64,000 bases of DNA, taken from contig CACYLW010000001.1 in assembly GCA_902775345.1 (NCBI GenBank), forward strand, positions 62,001 through 126,000, written 5' to 3'. Below the pieces are notes generated by a model, which had not been told where the DNA came from, made no database searches, and was given only the letters and a program-made list of their open reading frames with translations. The position numbers and the translations under genes were made by a program. Shown here piece by piece: positions 26,502 to 36,326 of the stretch (within the stretch, counting starts at the first letter, position 1; the number at the start of each line of letters is the position of its first letter). The stretch comes from an uncultured Eubacteriales bacterium (GTDB lineage Bacteria > Bacillota > Clostridia > Peptostreptococcales > Anaerovoracaceae).

Positions 26502-26601
26502 GTTATCTGCGGGATGAGGCCGGGACATCGTAAGGACGATGTTTGCACCTGATCCCACCGGTCAAAATCATAACCAAATCAATGACAGAAATGGGGGATC
26601 A
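26502..26601 (+). promoter_or_regulatory. structured 5' leader with alternative pairing to the ribosome site (candidate riboswitch)
   Basis: Helices visible by eye: GTTAT (26502-26506) with ATAAC (26570-26574); GGGATGAGG (26511-26519) with CCTGATCCC (26548-26556, one G-G mismatch); ACATCGT (26525-26531) with ACGATGT (26536-26542), AAGG loop; and CCGG (26520-26523) with CCGG (26558-26561), which would be a pseudoknot. TGATCCC (26550-26556) is also exactly complementary to GGGATCA (26595-26601), which includes the Shine-Dalgarno region of the ATPase gene. The strand can thus either close the leader helix or mask the ribosome site. I cannot match it to a known riboswitch class. Confidence 0.55.
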
Positions 26602-26607
26602 TTAACA

Positions 26608-29343
26608 ATGAAAGAAGGTTACAGACCGTATCTTGAGTCCGTCGAATCGGTGCTTGCTGAAACCGGTTCCGAGGCCAGAGGTCTTTCGTCTGCGGAAGCA
26701 GCGGCAAGGCTCGAAGCTGACGGACCCAACAAACTGATAGAAGCAAAGAAGAGGAGCAGCATCGCAAGGTTCTTCGATCAGATGAAGGACCCGATGATCA
26801 TAATCCTGCTCGCGGCGGCAGCTCTCTCGCTGATCACATCGCTGTACCAGCATGAGAATCCGTCGGATGTCTTCATCATTCTGTTCGTAGTAGTGCTCAA
26901 CTCCGTTCTCGGAGTCGTGCAGGAGAACAAGGCAGAGGAGGCCATCGCTGCGCTCAAGCAGATGACTGCCGCGAAGTCAAAGGTGCTTCGTGACGGACAG
27001 ATCGTAAGCATCGAAAGCAGCGAGCTAGTCGTAGGCGACGTGGTCATCCTTGAGGCCGGAGACAGCATCCCGGCAGACGGGCGCATCATAGAGGAAGCTT
27101 CGATGAAAGTCGAGGAGGCCGCGCTGACAGGAGAGTCGGTGCCGGTCACAAAGCAGAGCGATGCTCTGGAGCTCGGAGCGAATGCCAAGGATGTACCTCT
27201 CGGCGACAGGCGCAACATGATCTACATGGGCAGCACCGTAGTGTACGGCAGAGGAAAGGCCGTTATCACAGGCACGGGCATGTCGACCGAGATGGGCAAG
27301 ATCGCGGACGCCATCTCACAGGCAGAAGAAGAACTCACGCCGCTGCAGATAAAGCTGGCCCAGCTCTCGCGCATACTCACTAAGCTGGTGCTCGGCATCT
27401 GCGCTTTCATATTCGTACTCGGAGTCATCAAGGCCGGCAGGCTCAGCATGGATGTAATGATAGACACCTTCATGCTGGCGATATCGCTTGCCGTTGCTGC
27501 CATCCCGGAGGGCCTTGTTGCCGTAGTAACTATCGTTCTTTCGATAGGCGTCACCAAGATGTCGCACAGGAACGCGGTCATAAGGCGGCTCACGGCTGTT
27601 GAGACGCTCGGCTGCGCTCAGATAATCTGCTCTGACAAGACAGGTACTCTTACTCAGAACAAGATGACAGTCGTAGACTATGCGGGTCACGACAGAGACG
27701 TACTTGCAGCCGGCATGGCGCTTTGCTGCGACGCGGAACTCAAGATAAATGAAGACGGGGTCGAGGAAGTCGTGGGCGAGCCTACCGAGGCTGCTCTAGT
27801 TGCGTATTCCTCAATACAGAACCTGCCGAAGACAGACCTGGTAGATCTGTTCCCGCGCGTGGGAGAAGCTCCTTTCGACTCGGGCCGTAAGATGATGTCG
27901 ACGGTCCACAAGAACAACGACATGGATTCTCCGGCCGGACTCGACACCGAGCTCGACAAGCTGATCGCAAGATCGGAATATGTACAGTTTACAAAGGGAG
28001 CGCCTGACGTGGTGCTCAGACACAGCACGCACATCCTTACAGACCACGGCATAGAGCCGCTGACAGAGGAGCTTGCCGCTAACGTTAAAAGAGACAACGC
28101 CAGAATGGCGGGCAAGGCGCTCAGAGTGCTCTCGCTCGCAGCCCGTGTATATCACGAGAGACCTAACGACTACTCAGACCAGGCGCTTGAGCACGATCTC
28201 ATCTTTATCGGTCTCCTCGGAATGATCGACCCGATCAGACCTGAGGTAAAGGCTGCAGTAGCCGAATGCCGCACGGCCGGTATAAGACCTATCATGATCA
28301 CGGGCGACCAGCTCGACACAGCCGTGGCGATCGGCAAGGATCTCGGGATCATAGAGAGTTCGGACGACGCCATCCTCGGAGCGGCGCTCGACGACATGAG
28401 CGACGAAGAGCTTCTCAACAAGGTCGGAACGTACTCGGTTTATGCGAGGGTCCAGCCTGAGCACAAGGTAAGGATAGTAAAGGCATGGCGTGCCAGAAAG
28501 ATGGTCACAGCCATGACTGGCGACGGCGTCAATGACGCACCGGCGATCAAGTCCGCCGACATCGGAGTAGGCATGGGTATTACCGGAACCGATGTTACGA
28601 AGAACGTCGCAGACATGATACTCGCGGATGACAACTTCGCAACGATAGTTTCGGCGGTCGAAGAGGGACGCCGCATCTACTCCAACATCAGAAAGTCGAT
28701 ACAGTTCCTGCTCGCCACGAACATCAGCGAGGTGCTGTCGATACTCATCGCGACGATACTTAACTTCACGATCCTCAAGCCGGCACACCTGCTCTGGATC
28801 AATCTGATCACCGATTCGCTTCCGGCGCTTGCTCTCGGAATGGAAGAGGGCGAAGGCGATGCCATGAAGCAGAAGCCTAGAAGCGCGCGCGAGGGAGTTT
28901 TCGCGGGCGGCATGGATGTGGACATCGTTTATCAGGGAGCGGTCACGACAACGCTGGTGCTCATAGCATACTTTGTAGGCGAGTTCCTTGAGACCGGACA
29001 ATGGCATATCGTTGCAAGCAACGACGGAATCACCATGGCCTTCCTGACGATGTCGATGTGCGAGATTTTCCACTCGTTCAACATGAGATCGCGCAGACAG
29101 TCGCTGTTCAAACTCAATAAGCAGAATCTGTGGCTCTGGGGCTCGGCTGCAATGGCACTCCTGCTGACAACAGTCGTCATCGAGATCCCTGCACTGGCAG
29201 CGCTGTTCGAGTTCACCACGATCAGCATGAAGGAGTACGGTATCGCCATGGGACTCGCGATACTGATCATTCCGATCGTAGAGATCATAAAGGCATTCCA
29301 GCGCGCTTCCGCACGCAGAAAGGGCGAGGAGCTCAGAAGCTGA
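26608..29343 (+). CDS. calcium-type P-type cation ATPase (PMCA/SERCA-like)
   Basis: The 911-residue pump shows the full P-type set: TGES in LTGESVPVTKQ, the phosphorylated Asp in CSDKTGTLTQNK, and MTGDGVNDAPAIKSAD. Residues typical of the Ca2+ site are kept: AIPEGL in M4, NISEV in M5 and NLITDSLPALALGME in M6, which favours Ca2+ (or Mn2+) export over Na+ or K+. ATG 26608 is preceded by GGGGGATC; an ATG at 26539 lies inside the structured leader and is unlikely. The closest functional analogues in some Firmicutes are Mn/Ca exporters. MATE and folate genes follow in the same direction. Confidence 0.92.
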   Translation: MKEGYRPYLESVESVLAETGSEARGLSSAEAAARLEADGPNKLIEAKKRSSIARFFDQMKDPMIIILLAAAALSLITSLYQHENPSDVFIILFVVVLNSVLGVVQENKAEEAIAALKQMTAAKSKVLRDGQIVSIESSELVVGDVVILEAGDSIPADGRIIEEASMKVEEAALTGESVPVTKQSDALELGANAKDVPLGDRRNMIYMGSTVVYGRGKAVITGTGMSTEMGKIADAISQAEEELTPLQIKLAQLSRILTKLVLGICAFIFVLGVIKAGRLSMDVMIDTFMLAISLAVAAIPEGLVAVVTIVLSIGVTKMSHRNAVIRRLTAVETLGCAQIICSDKTGTLTQNKMTVVDYAGHDRDVLAAGMALCCDAELKINEDGVEEVVGEPTEAALVAYSSIQNLPKTDLVDLFPRVGEAPFDSGRKMMSTVHKNNDMDSPAGLDTELDKLIARSEYVQFTKGAPDVVLRHSTHILTDHGIEPLTEELAANVKRDNARMAGKALRVLSLAARVYHERPNDYSDQALEHDLIFIGLLGMIDPIRPEVKAAVAECRTAGIRPIMITGDQLDTAVAIGKDLGIIESSDDAILGAALDDMSDEELLNKVGTYSVYARVQPEHKVRIVKAWRARKMVTAMTGDGVNDAPAIKSADIGVGMGITGTDVTKNVADMILADDNFATIVSAVEEGRRIYSNIRKSIQFLLATNISEVLSILIATILNFTILKPAHLLWINLITDSLPALALGMEEGEGDAMKQKPRSAREGVFAGGMDVDIVYQGAVTTTLVLIAYFVGEFLETGQWHIVASNDGITMAFLTMSMCEIFHSFNMRSRRQSLFKLNKQNLWLWGSAAMALLLTTVVIEIPALAALFEFTTISMKEYGIAMGLAILIIPIVEIIKAFQRASARRKGEELRS

Positions 29344-29366
29344 TAAAGGAATATTCTTAAAAATAT

Positions 29367-30809
29367 ATGGAAGATAAAGTAAAGACAGAAGATGAAAAAA
29401 CTGAAAGCAATATGACGGCAAAGCGTGACTCGGACAAGCTCGGCATTGAGCCGGTCCATCCGCTGCTGCTCAAAATGTCGGCGCCTCTTGCGGTGTCGAT
29501 GTTCGTCATGGCTCTTTATAATATCGTAGACTCGATCTATCTGGGGCATTACAGCACGGACTCGTTGACAGCGGTCTCTTACTGCTTCCCGTTCCAGAAC
29601 CTCAACGTAGCGTTTGGAATAGGAACAGCCGTAGGCATGAGCGCGCTGCTGTCGAGATATCTCGGCGCGAAGCAGTACGATAAGGCAGACAAGGTGGCTC
29701 ACAACGGATTCATCCTGGCAGCCATCAACTACACGATCTTTTTCGTGATAGGCTGCTTTGCGGGTCCTATCATGCAGCTTGTGACCAGTTCGGACACAAG
29801 CGCTCAGATAATCTCGGAGGGTACTGTATACCTGCGGATAACGCAGTGGCTCTCGATAGCTCCGATGATACAGTCGATGTTCGAGAGACTGCTTCAGGGG
29901 ACAGGCAAGACCAACTACATTTTCTACATGCAGTTATCGAGCACTCTGTTCAACGCGGTAGTCGACCCTATACTCATATTCGGATTCTTCGGTCTTCCGG
30001 CCATGGGGGCCAAGGGCGCGGCTCTTGCGACGGTATTCGGCCAGATCCTCGGCTGCATACTGGGATTCACGTTCAACAGAAAGTTCAACAAAGAGGTGGG
30101 ACTGTCGATACACAAACTGCGTCCGCACTGGCAGACAATGAAGGATATCTACAGGATCGGTATACCATCGATAGTGCTGCAGTCTGTCGGAGCTGTAATG
30201 AACTTCAGCCTCAACAAGATACTTGCGACATTCTCAGACCTTGCAGTCACGACTTTCGGCGTGTACTTCAAACTGCAGAGTTTCATCTTCATGCCTCTCT
30301 TCGGCATGAACAACGCTTCTGTTCCTATCATCGCGTACAACTACGGCGCAGACAGAAGGGACAGGCTCGAGAAGACCATGAGCATAGGCGCCAGATACGG
30401 CATCGGACTGATGTCTGTCGGCACCATAGTTTTCTGGCTCTTCCCGGAGCAGCTCATGGCACTTTTCAATGCCCCGCCTGAAATGGTAACGATGGGCGTG
30501 GTGGCTCTCCATACTATCTCGCTGAACTTCCCGTTCGCGGGATACGCGATCATGAGAGGATCTGCTTTCCAGGCGCTCGGCAAGAGCGTATACAGCATGA
30601 ACATATCGCTGGTAAGGCAGTTGCTGATCATAATTCCGTGCGCCTTCCTGTTTGCGAAGATCGGCGGCGTAAACATGGTCTGGTGGGCTTTCCCGGTAGC
30701 GGAGGTAGCAGGCTTTACCATGTCGGCACTCTATACGAAACGCATCAGAAAGAATATAATAAGCAAAATGACACCGCGTGACGCGGAGGGGAATCCGGTA
30801 GAAGCATGA
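29367..30809 (+). CDS. MATE-family efflux protein
   Basis: The 480-residue protein has about twelve hydrophobic segments in two similar halves, with MATE features such as HPLLLKMSAPLAVSMFVMALYNIVDSIYL, here residues ~31-59, and a second half starting near MKDIYRIGIPSIVLQ. MATE proteins export cationic compounds in exchange for Na+ or H+. It starts 23 bases after the ATPase and overlaps the next gene by 4 bases. The N-terminal ~25 residues are unusually charged and acidic. Confidence 0.92.
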   Translation: MEDKVKTEDEKTESNMTAKRDSDKLGIEPVHPLLLKMSAPLAVSMFVMALYNIVDSIYLGHYSTDSLTAVSYCFPFQNLNVAFGIGTAVGMSALLSRYLGAKQYDKADKVAHNGFILAAINYTIFFVIGCFAGPIMQLVTSSDTSAQIISEGTVYLRITQWLSIAPMIQSMFERLLQGTGKTNYIFYMQLSSTLFNAVVDPILIFGFFGLPAMGAKGAALATVFGQILGCILGFTFNRKFNKEVGLSIHKLRPHWQTMKDIYRIGIPSIVLQSVGAVMNFSLNKILATFSDLAVTTFGVYFKLQSFIFMPLFGMNNASVPIIAYNYGADRRDRLEKTMSIGARYGIGLMSVGTIVFWLFPEQLMALFNAPPEMVTMGVVALHTISLNFPFAGYAIMRGSAFQALGKSVYSMNISLVRQLLIIIPCAFLFAKIGGVNMVWWAFPVAEVAGFTMSALYTKRIRKNIISKMTPRDAEGNPVEA

Positions 30810-31405
30810 CAGAAAAAGACCAGGTCAGAAAGGAAATACGCGAAAGACTGAACGCGACTTCAGAAGAGTACAGGAGCAAAGCTTCGGCTGCGATCTCTTT
30901 GAATGTGCTCACAATGCCTGAAGTCCGCGACTGCAAGACGATACTCGCGTACTTCTCTGTCGGAAAGGAACCTGCCACACTTGCGCTTATCAGCAAACTT
31001 CTGGAAGAAGGCAAGAGGGTATGTCTGCCGCTGTGTGTCGACCTCGATGAAGAGGGACACAGGACCGGTACCGTTGATGCCATGGAGGCGAGGGTGATCA
31101 AAAGCTTTGACGACCTTGTGCCCGGTGCTTACGGGATCCCGGAACCTGCCGCGGATACGGAGATGATGCTGCCTGAGTACATTGACCTGATAATACTGCC
31201 GTGCGTCTCGTGCGACAGAAACTGCAACAGGATAGGCCACGGCGCGGGTTATTACGATAAATATCTCAGCAAGATCAGAAAGGACTGCTTCACGCTGGCC
31301 ATGTGCTTTGAAGAGGCGCTTGCAGACGAAATACCGACAGAACCTCACGACAGACCGGTCGACGCGGTCGTGACTGAAAAACAGATTTACCGATGGCGCC
31401 GCTGA
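30806..31405 (+). CDS. 5-formyltetrahydrofolate cyclo-ligase
   Basis: The 199-residue enzyme converts 5-formyl-THF to 5,10-methenyl-THF with ATP. The conserved C-terminal [11 protein letters not shown] and the preceding [12 protein letters not shown] are family hallmarks (the usual form is P-x-x-x-D-x-x-G-x-R-L-G-x-G-x-G-Y-Y-D), and the N-terminal basic ATP-binding segment is present. ATGA overlap with the MATE gene indicates coupling. trpS follows 54 bases downstream. Confidence 0.92.
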   Translation: MTEKDQVRKEIRERLNATSEEYRSKASAAISLNVLTMPEVRDCKTILAYFSVGKEPATLALISKLLEEGKRVCLPLCVDLDEEGHRTGTVDAMEARVIKSFDDLVPGAYGIPEPAADTEMMLPEYIDLIILPCVSCDRNCNRIGHGAGYYDKYLSKIRKDCFTLAMCFEEALADEIPTEPHDRPVDAVVTEKQIYRWRR

Positions 31406-31458
31406 AAAAGGGAAAACATTTGACGCTATCTGAGAAAATATTTACAAAGGGGACAACA

Positions 31459-32544
31459 ATGGCTGATAAAAAGAAAAAGATAATGCTCACGGGCGACCGC
31501 CCTACGGGAAGACTGCATATAGGACACTACGTCGGATCACTCAGACAGAGACTCGAACTGCAGGAAGATCCGAGCTACGATAAAGTATTTGTAATGATCG
31601 CGGACGCACAGGCTCTGACAGACAACTTCGACAATCCGAAGAAGGTCAGGGAGAGCGTGTTCCAGGTCGCACTCGACTATCTTTCGGTAGGACTTGATCC
31701 TTCCAAGACTCACATGTTCATCCAGTCCGAGATCCCGCAGCTCCATGAGCTGACTGTTTATTACATGAACCTCGTCACGGTCAGCAGGGTCCAGAGAAAC
31801 CCGACCGTAAAGGCTGAACTCAAGATGAGAGGCTTTGAGGGTGAGAGCGTTCCGGTAGGATTCTTCACATATCCTATAAGCCAGGCCAGCGATATCACAG
31901 CCTTTAAGGCTACGATCGTTCCGGTCGGCGAGGATCAGGAGCCTATGCTCGAGCAGTGCAGGGAGATCGTAAGATCGTTCAACAGGACCTACAGCTGCGA
32001 CGTGCTCGTGGAGCCTGAGATCTATCTCCCTCCGAACGAAGCCTGCCTCAGACTTCCGGGAACGGACGGACAGGCAAAGATGTCGAAGTCGCTCGGCAAC
32101 ACGATCTATCTCTCGGACGACGAAGAGACGCTGCGCAAAAAGGTCATGTCGATGTTCACTGATCCGGGACACCTCAAAGTAAGCGACCCGGGCAAGGTCG
32201 AAGGCAATACGGTGTTCACATACCTCGATGCTTTCGTACAGCCTGATTCGTTCGAGAAGTTCCTGCCTGAATATAAGGATCTCGACGAGCTCAAGGCTCA
32301 CTATAGAAGAGGCGGACTCGGCGACGTAAAGGTGAAGAAATTCCTCTTTGTTGTACTTAACGAGTTCCTCGCTCCGATAAGAGAGAGAAGAGCATACTTC
32401 GAGGCTCATCCTGAAGAAGTCATCGCGGCGCTGACAGAGGGAACCGAGGAAGCCAGAAAAACGGCTGAGCAGACCCTCAGTGAAGTCAAGAAGGCGATGC
32501 AGATCGACTACTTCAATCAGTGGGAAGAAGAGTTCGGCAACTAG
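31459..32544 (+). CDS. trpS: tryptophan--tRNA ligase
   Basis: The 361-residue class I synthetase has the HIGH motif as [11 protein letters not shown] near the N-terminus and KMSKS in [23 protein letters not shown] is characteristic of TrpRS. ATG 31459 is preceded by AAAGGGGAC; the frame extends upstream to 31393 inside the folate gene but lacks a ribosome site there. No T-box leader is visible upstream. A GC-rich terminator follows. It is slightly longer than the ~330-residue bacterial average. Confidence 0.95.
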   Translation: MADKKKKIMLTGDRPTGRLHIGHYVGSLRQRLELQEDPSYDKVFVMIADAQALTDNFDNPKKVRESVFQVALDYLSVGLDPSKTHMFIQSEIPQLHELTVYYMNLVTVSRVQRNPTVKAELKMRGFEGESVPVGFFTYPISQASDITAFKATIVPVGEDQEPMLEQCREIVRSFNRTYSCDVLVEPEIYLPPNEACLRLPGTDGQAKMSKSLGNTIYLSDDEETLRKKVMSMFTDPGHLKVSDPGKVEGNTVFTYLDAFVQPDSFEKFLPEYKDLDELKAHYRRGGLGDVKVKKFLFVVLNEFLAPIRERRAYFEAHPEEVIAALTEGTEEARKTAEQTLSEVKKAMQIDYFNQWEEEFGN

Positions 32545-32555
32545 AATAATGACCG

Positions 32556-32584
32556 GCCCGGGGCCTGCGGGCCCCGGGCTGTTT
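32556..32584 (+). terminator. GC-rich terminator after trpS
   Basis: GCCCGGGGCC and GGCCCCGGGC form a perfect 10-bp stem, followed by a weak T-tract (TGTTT). Confidence 0.75.
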
Positions 32585-32621
32585 GATCATAATAAGGGTA
32601 AGGAACAAAAGGGGATCAGAT

Positions 32622-33593
32622 ATGAGAGCTTTTATTGAGAAGGTGACCAGACCATGCAGAAGGATACCGGACTTCTTCCTTCTGGCAGCGCTGTGCTCAT
32701 TAGCGCTGGTCATTCTGGGAGAGATCATAGCAGGGTCTGTTTTTTATCTGCTGAATGTGCAGGATAAGCTCATTGCCTGGAGCGGGAGCGAAAACGTAGG
32801 GACTTTCCTGAGCCAGTATCTGGGCACTTTCGGGGTATGGATCGCGTTCCTGCTGTTTGTGGTCATCTTCAAAGGGAACCGGCCGATGCTGAAGGCGCTT
32901 GCTCCGAACAAGAGTCTCAACAACATAAAGGGCATCCTTCTCGGCGTGCTGCTTGGCTTCGGAACGAACGGACTGTGCGTTCTTATTTCGTTGCTGATGG
33001 GCGACATCAAGCTGTCATACAACGGCTTCGACTGGAAGCTGCTGACGGCCTTCCTTATATTCGTGTTCATCCAGTCCAGCTCGGAAGAGGTCACGGACAG
33101 GCTGTACTTATACCAGAAACTCAGAAGGAGATACCGCAGCCCGCTGGTAGCCATACTGGTCAATTCGATAGTATTCATGGCCATGCACATGGGCAATCCG
33201 GGATTCACATGGGTCGCGGGAATGCAGATTTTTCTGGCAGCCATCATCTGGTCGCTGATCGTGTACTACTATGACAGCATCTGGGTAGCCTTCTGGTTCC
33301 ATACAACATGGAACTACACTCAGAACATCATCTTCGGACTGCCGAACAGCGGTATCGTCTCCGAGTATTCGATATTTAAACTCGAAGCGGCATCGGCAAG
33401 AAACGGCCTGTTCTATAACGTGAATTTCGGTGTCGAAGGAAGCATAGGATCTTCGCTCATACTGATAGTGGTGGTCATCGTACTGATCGTCATCAACAGG
33501 AAGAAACCTGAGAAGAGGGACTACTGGGCAGAGGCAGAGAAGGCAGCTGCTGAGAAGCGCGTAGTGACGGCTCCGGCGGAAAACGCAGAATAA
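32622..33593 (+). CDS. CPBP-family intramembrane glutamic protease
   Basis: The 323-residue membrane protein has the CPBP/Rce1 motifs: the paired glutamates in SSEEVTDRLYLYQ (EExxxR), a histidine in FMAMHMGNP and HxxxN in FHTTWNYTQN. About eight hydrophobic segments are present, and the C-terminus is charged. These proteins process or modulate membrane proteins and sometimes confer bacteriocin immunity. ATG 32622 follows AAAAGGGGATC. Its 18-base gap to the ClC gene suggests an operon. The partner substrate is unknown. Confidence 0.88.
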   Translation: MRAFIEKVTRPCRRIPDFFLLAALCSLALVILGEIIAGSVFYLLNVQDKLIAWSGSENVGTFLSQYLGTFGVWIAFLLFVVIFKGNRPMLKALAPNKSLNNIKGILLGVLLGFGTNGLCVLISLLMGDIKLSYNGFDWKLLTAFLIFVFIQSSSEEVTDRLYLYQKLRRRYRSPLVAILVNSIVFMAMHMGNPGFTWVAGMQIFLAAIIWSLIVYYYDSIWVAFWFHTTWNYTQNIIFGLPNSGIVSEYSIFKLEAASARNGLFYNVNFGVEGSIGSSLILIVVVIVLIVINRKKPEKRDYWAEAEKAAAEKRVVTAPAENAE

Positions 33594-33610
33594 ACAGTCA
33601 AAACAGGTAA

Positions 33611-35320
33611 ATGAAAGAAACAGAAAAAAGCAGCGGATCGCCGGTTGTGGCAAACCTCGACCGGCGTAAGAGATTCAAATACGTGTTAATAGCTGAGGGC
33701 ACCCTGATAGGTCTTATCACAGGTGCTCTCATTTCAGTGTTCAGACTTATGCTGACAGGAGCCGACAGGCTCAGGGGCATGCTGGCCGGCTATATGCATG
33801 AGGGAGGACTGCCTGCGGCACTTCTCTGTGCGCTCATACTGATAGTGATCGCGATTATCGTATCCTGGCTTCTCGGGAGAGAGCCGGATATCGCCGGGTC
33901 GGGCATCCCGCAGGTGGAGGCTGAACTCAGGGGACAGAAGGACATGAACTGGTGGCGTGTGATCGTCTGCAAGATGACGGGATGCGCGCTGGCGATAGGA
34001 GGCGGACTTGCGCTTGGCCGGGAGGGGCCGAGCATACAGCTCGGCTCGATGGTCGGCAAGGGGGTGGCCAGGGCCGGCCATCGCCTGCTCACCGAGGAGC
34101 GTCTTCTTATAACGTGCGGAGCGGGAGCAGGCCTCTCGGCCGCATTCGGAGCTCCGCTCGCAGGTGCCATATTCAGCCTTGAAGAACTGCACAGGAACTT
34201 CTCTGCTGAGGTGCTCCTGACGACCATGGCTGCAAGCGCAGCCGGAGATTTTGTAGTTGCAAACGTACTGGGACTAACCCCGGTCTTCGGCTTTGACATC
34301 GAACACGCGCTGCCGCTCAGATATTACTGGGCTCTTATTCTTCTCGGACTCTTTCTGGGGGTATTCGGCGGATTCTACAACAGAACCATTGCCTGGATGC
34401 AGGACAGATTCGATCATCTCGGAAAGGCATTCTCATCGTTTGCCTGCAGGATGCTCGGCAAAAGATACAGCATTATAAGTGACGGACTGCATCCTACGAT
34501 CCCGGGAGAGCGCTTCGAGAGGGCCGGACGCATGCTCGCGGCATTCGCGCTGGCATACGTGCTTTTCTTTGTATATCCTGACGCTCTTGGCAGCGGCAGC
34601 GGACTTGTCGGGCGCATAAGCCACGGAGAGTTCACGCTCGGAGCACTGGCGGTCCTGCTCATCATCAAGTTCGTATTCTCGACTGCCAGCTTCGGATCGG
34701 GTTCGCCGGGCGGCATATTCCTGCCGCTTCTGGTACTCGGCGCTGTAACGGGAGGTTTCTTCTCGAGACTGCTGGGACTGGCCGGGATGGATCAGAGTTA
34801 CATAACCGCGTTCGTCGTCACCGCAATGGCTGCTTACTTCGCTGCCATCGTGCGCGCTCCTGTTACAGGAGTAGTCCTCATCACCGAGATGACCGGAGAC
34901 TTTACGACGCTTCTCCCGCTCGTGCTCACGTCGCTCGTAGCCTACCTGACGGCTGAGCTGCTGGGCACAAAGCCGATCTATACGCAGCTCCTCGAAAGGA
35001 TCATGGGCAGATCGCCTGCCGGCAGAGCCTCCAGAGGACACAGGGCAGCGCTCCGCGACAGGAAGACGGTCATGGAGGCGGAGGTGGATGTCGGCGCGCA
35101 CATGGACGGCAGGAGCGTCGCTGAATTCGGGCTCCCTCTCGGCACGCTGATAGTATCGGTGGTACGTGACGGCATAGAGATAATACCGGATGGCCACACC
35201 ATCCTGAGGGCCGGTGACGAGCTCGAGATACTTACAAGAGAGAACGATCTCGCTGATGTCGAAAGCATCATAGACACAGCCTGCCGCAGAGTAGAGAAGG
35301 AGACCGGTACCGTCAGATAA
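33611..35320 (+). CDS. ClC-family chloride transporter with TrkA-C domain
   Basis: The 569-residue protein carries the ClC selectivity motifs GSGIPQVEAEL, GREGPSIQLGS (including the gating glutamate) and GSGSPGGIFLPLL, within ~10-12 membrane helices. The gating glutamate is consistent with H+/Cl- exchange. The C-terminal ~75 residues (from ~485) look like a TrkA-C/RCK-C regulatory domain (MDGRSVAEFGLPLGTLIVSV). The start codon follows CAGGT, a weak ribosome site. Confidence 0.92.
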   Translation: MKETEKSSGSPVVANLDRRKRFKYVLIAEGTLIGLITGALISVFRLMLTGADRLRGMLAGYMHEGGLPAALLCALILIVIAIIVSWLLGREPDIAGSGIPQVEAELRGQKDMNWWRVIVCKMTGCALAIGGGLALGREGPSIQLGSMVGKGVARAGHRLLTEERLLITCGAGAGLSAAFGAPLAGAIFSLEELHRNFSAEVLLTTMAASAAGDFVVANVLGLTPVFGFDIEHALPLRYYWALILLGLFLGVFGGFYNRTIAWMQDRFDHLGKAFSSFACRMLGKRYSIISDGLHPTIPGERFERAGRMLAAFALAYVLFFVYPDALGSGSGLVGRISHGEFTLGALAVLLIIKFVFSTASFGSGSPGGIFLPLLVLGAVTGGFFSRLLGLAGMDQSYITAFVVTAMAAYFAAIVRAPVTGVVLITEMTGDFTTLLPLVLTSLVAYLTAELLGTKPIYTQLLERIMGRSPAGRASRGHRAALRDRKTVMEAEVDVGAHMDGRSVAEFGLPLGTLIVSVVRDGIEIIPDGHTILRAGDELEILTRENDLADVESIIDTACRRVEKETGTVR

Positions 35321-35415
35321 ACTTCACACATTCTACGAATAACACGCATGGTATAGTGTTACAATTCCCTTGTACCGTCAGTCAGTAAGGATGCACTTGC
35401 ATCAACAAGCGCAAT

Positions 35416-36072
35416 ATGATCAGAAAAGTAATCGGGATCTATTACAGTCCGGCCGGGGGAACAAAGATGTTGACTGAGACCCTGGCGCGGAAAATAGGCG
35501 CCATACTCGATGACTGCAGTCCTCTGGATGTAAGCGTCGAGTGTCATGACATGCTAAGCGATCAGGGCAGTGATATCGTCTTTGGCGATGAAACTGTCGC
35601 TGTTATCGGCATGCCTGTTTATGTGGGAAAGATCCCTCTTCCTGCTGCCGCGGCTCTGCGCAGCCTCGCAGGCAACGGGGCGATGACAATGACTGTCGTA
35701 TCATACGGCGGACGAAAGTACGGCAACGCTCTGTTTGAGCTCAAGAGACTGGCAGAGGAGAGCGGCTTCAAGGCCATAGGCGCCGGCGCTTTCATGATCA
35801 GTTATATGGCACGCAGAGGCAGTTCGCGTGGTGCGTCACCGGTGATCGATGTAGATGCGATATCGGATTTCGGCAAGGCCGCGTCAGAAAAGATAAAGAG
35901 GCTCGCGGGCTGCGAGATCGAGGAGCTCAGGATAAAACCTATGCCTGTAGAGGTCAGCGGCAGGATGCCTGTACACAAGATAAGCAGGATCTCTCCGAAG
36001 GCGGCTGCAATAGCACAGGGAGTGTTCAACAAGATGAGCGTTCTGAGAAGAAGATCGGAGTGGTTCCTGTGA
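35416..36072 (+). CDS. flavodoxin-like protein
   Basis: The 218-residue protein begins with IGIYYSPAGGTKMLTETLA, a flavodoxin-type phosphate-binding loop, and continues with GMPVYVGKIPLPAA and VVSYGGRKYGNA, positions that contact FMN in flavodoxins. Unlike many clostridial EFR1 proteins, it lacks a ferredoxin domain; the C-terminal ~60 residues are basic. It is likely a cytoplasmic electron-transfer protein or FMN oxidoreductase. No clear Shine-Dalgarno precedes ATG 35416. A TATAGT about 60 bases upstream may be its promoter, and a terminator follows. Confidence 0.85.
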   Translation: MIRKVIGIYYSPAGGTKMLTETLARKIGAILDDCSPLDVSVECHDMLSDQGSDIVFGDETVAVIGMPVYVGKIPLPAAAALRSLAGNGAMTMTVVSYGGRKYGNALFELKRLAEESGFKAIGAGAFMISYMARRGSSRGASPVIDVDAISDFGKAASEKIKRLAGCEIEELRIKPMPVEVSGRMPVHKISRISPKAAAIAQGVFNKMSVLRRRSEWFL

Positions 36073-36140
36073 ATTGTATACAAAAGCACTGCTTCAGCGT
36101 CGCATTCCGAAGCTCCGACAACTTATCAAAATAAATCGCA

Positions 36141-36176
36141 AAGGTGTTTTCAACCGGGAAACACCTCTTTTTATTT
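36141..36176 (+). terminator. terminator after the flavodoxin-like gene
   Basis: AGGTGTTT pairs with AAACACCT across a 9-base loop, and a TTTTTATTTT tract follows. Confidence 0.8.
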
Positions 36177-36227
36177 TAAAAAATCTTTGAAAATGACCTG
36201 AATTCAAGTGAAACACGAAAAAAGTGA

Positions 36228-36256
36228 TTGACCGCGTGCTGCGGGTAGAATAAAAT
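36228..36256 (+). promoter_or_regulatory. promoter of the Re-citrate synthase-like gene
   Basis: TTGACC, a 17-base spacer and TAAAAT give a near-consensus promoter about 70 bases before the start codon. Confidence 0.75.
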
Positions 36257-36326
36257 ACATGTATACATTTTGAGGCAAATCGTGGCATAACATATCTGCG
36301 ACGCTAAAGGGCTGGAGGCTGACGCA

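Noticed and set aside
26502..26580. Second yybP-ykoY Mn2+ riboswitch before the P-type ATPase
   Set aside because: The GGGAGTAG and CGTCA landmarks are missing, and the helices are arranged differently.
28174..29421. Minus-strand ORF of 415 aa
   Set aside because: Antisense to the P-type ATPase, with a composition rich in Arg, Glu, Asp and His typical of shadow frames.
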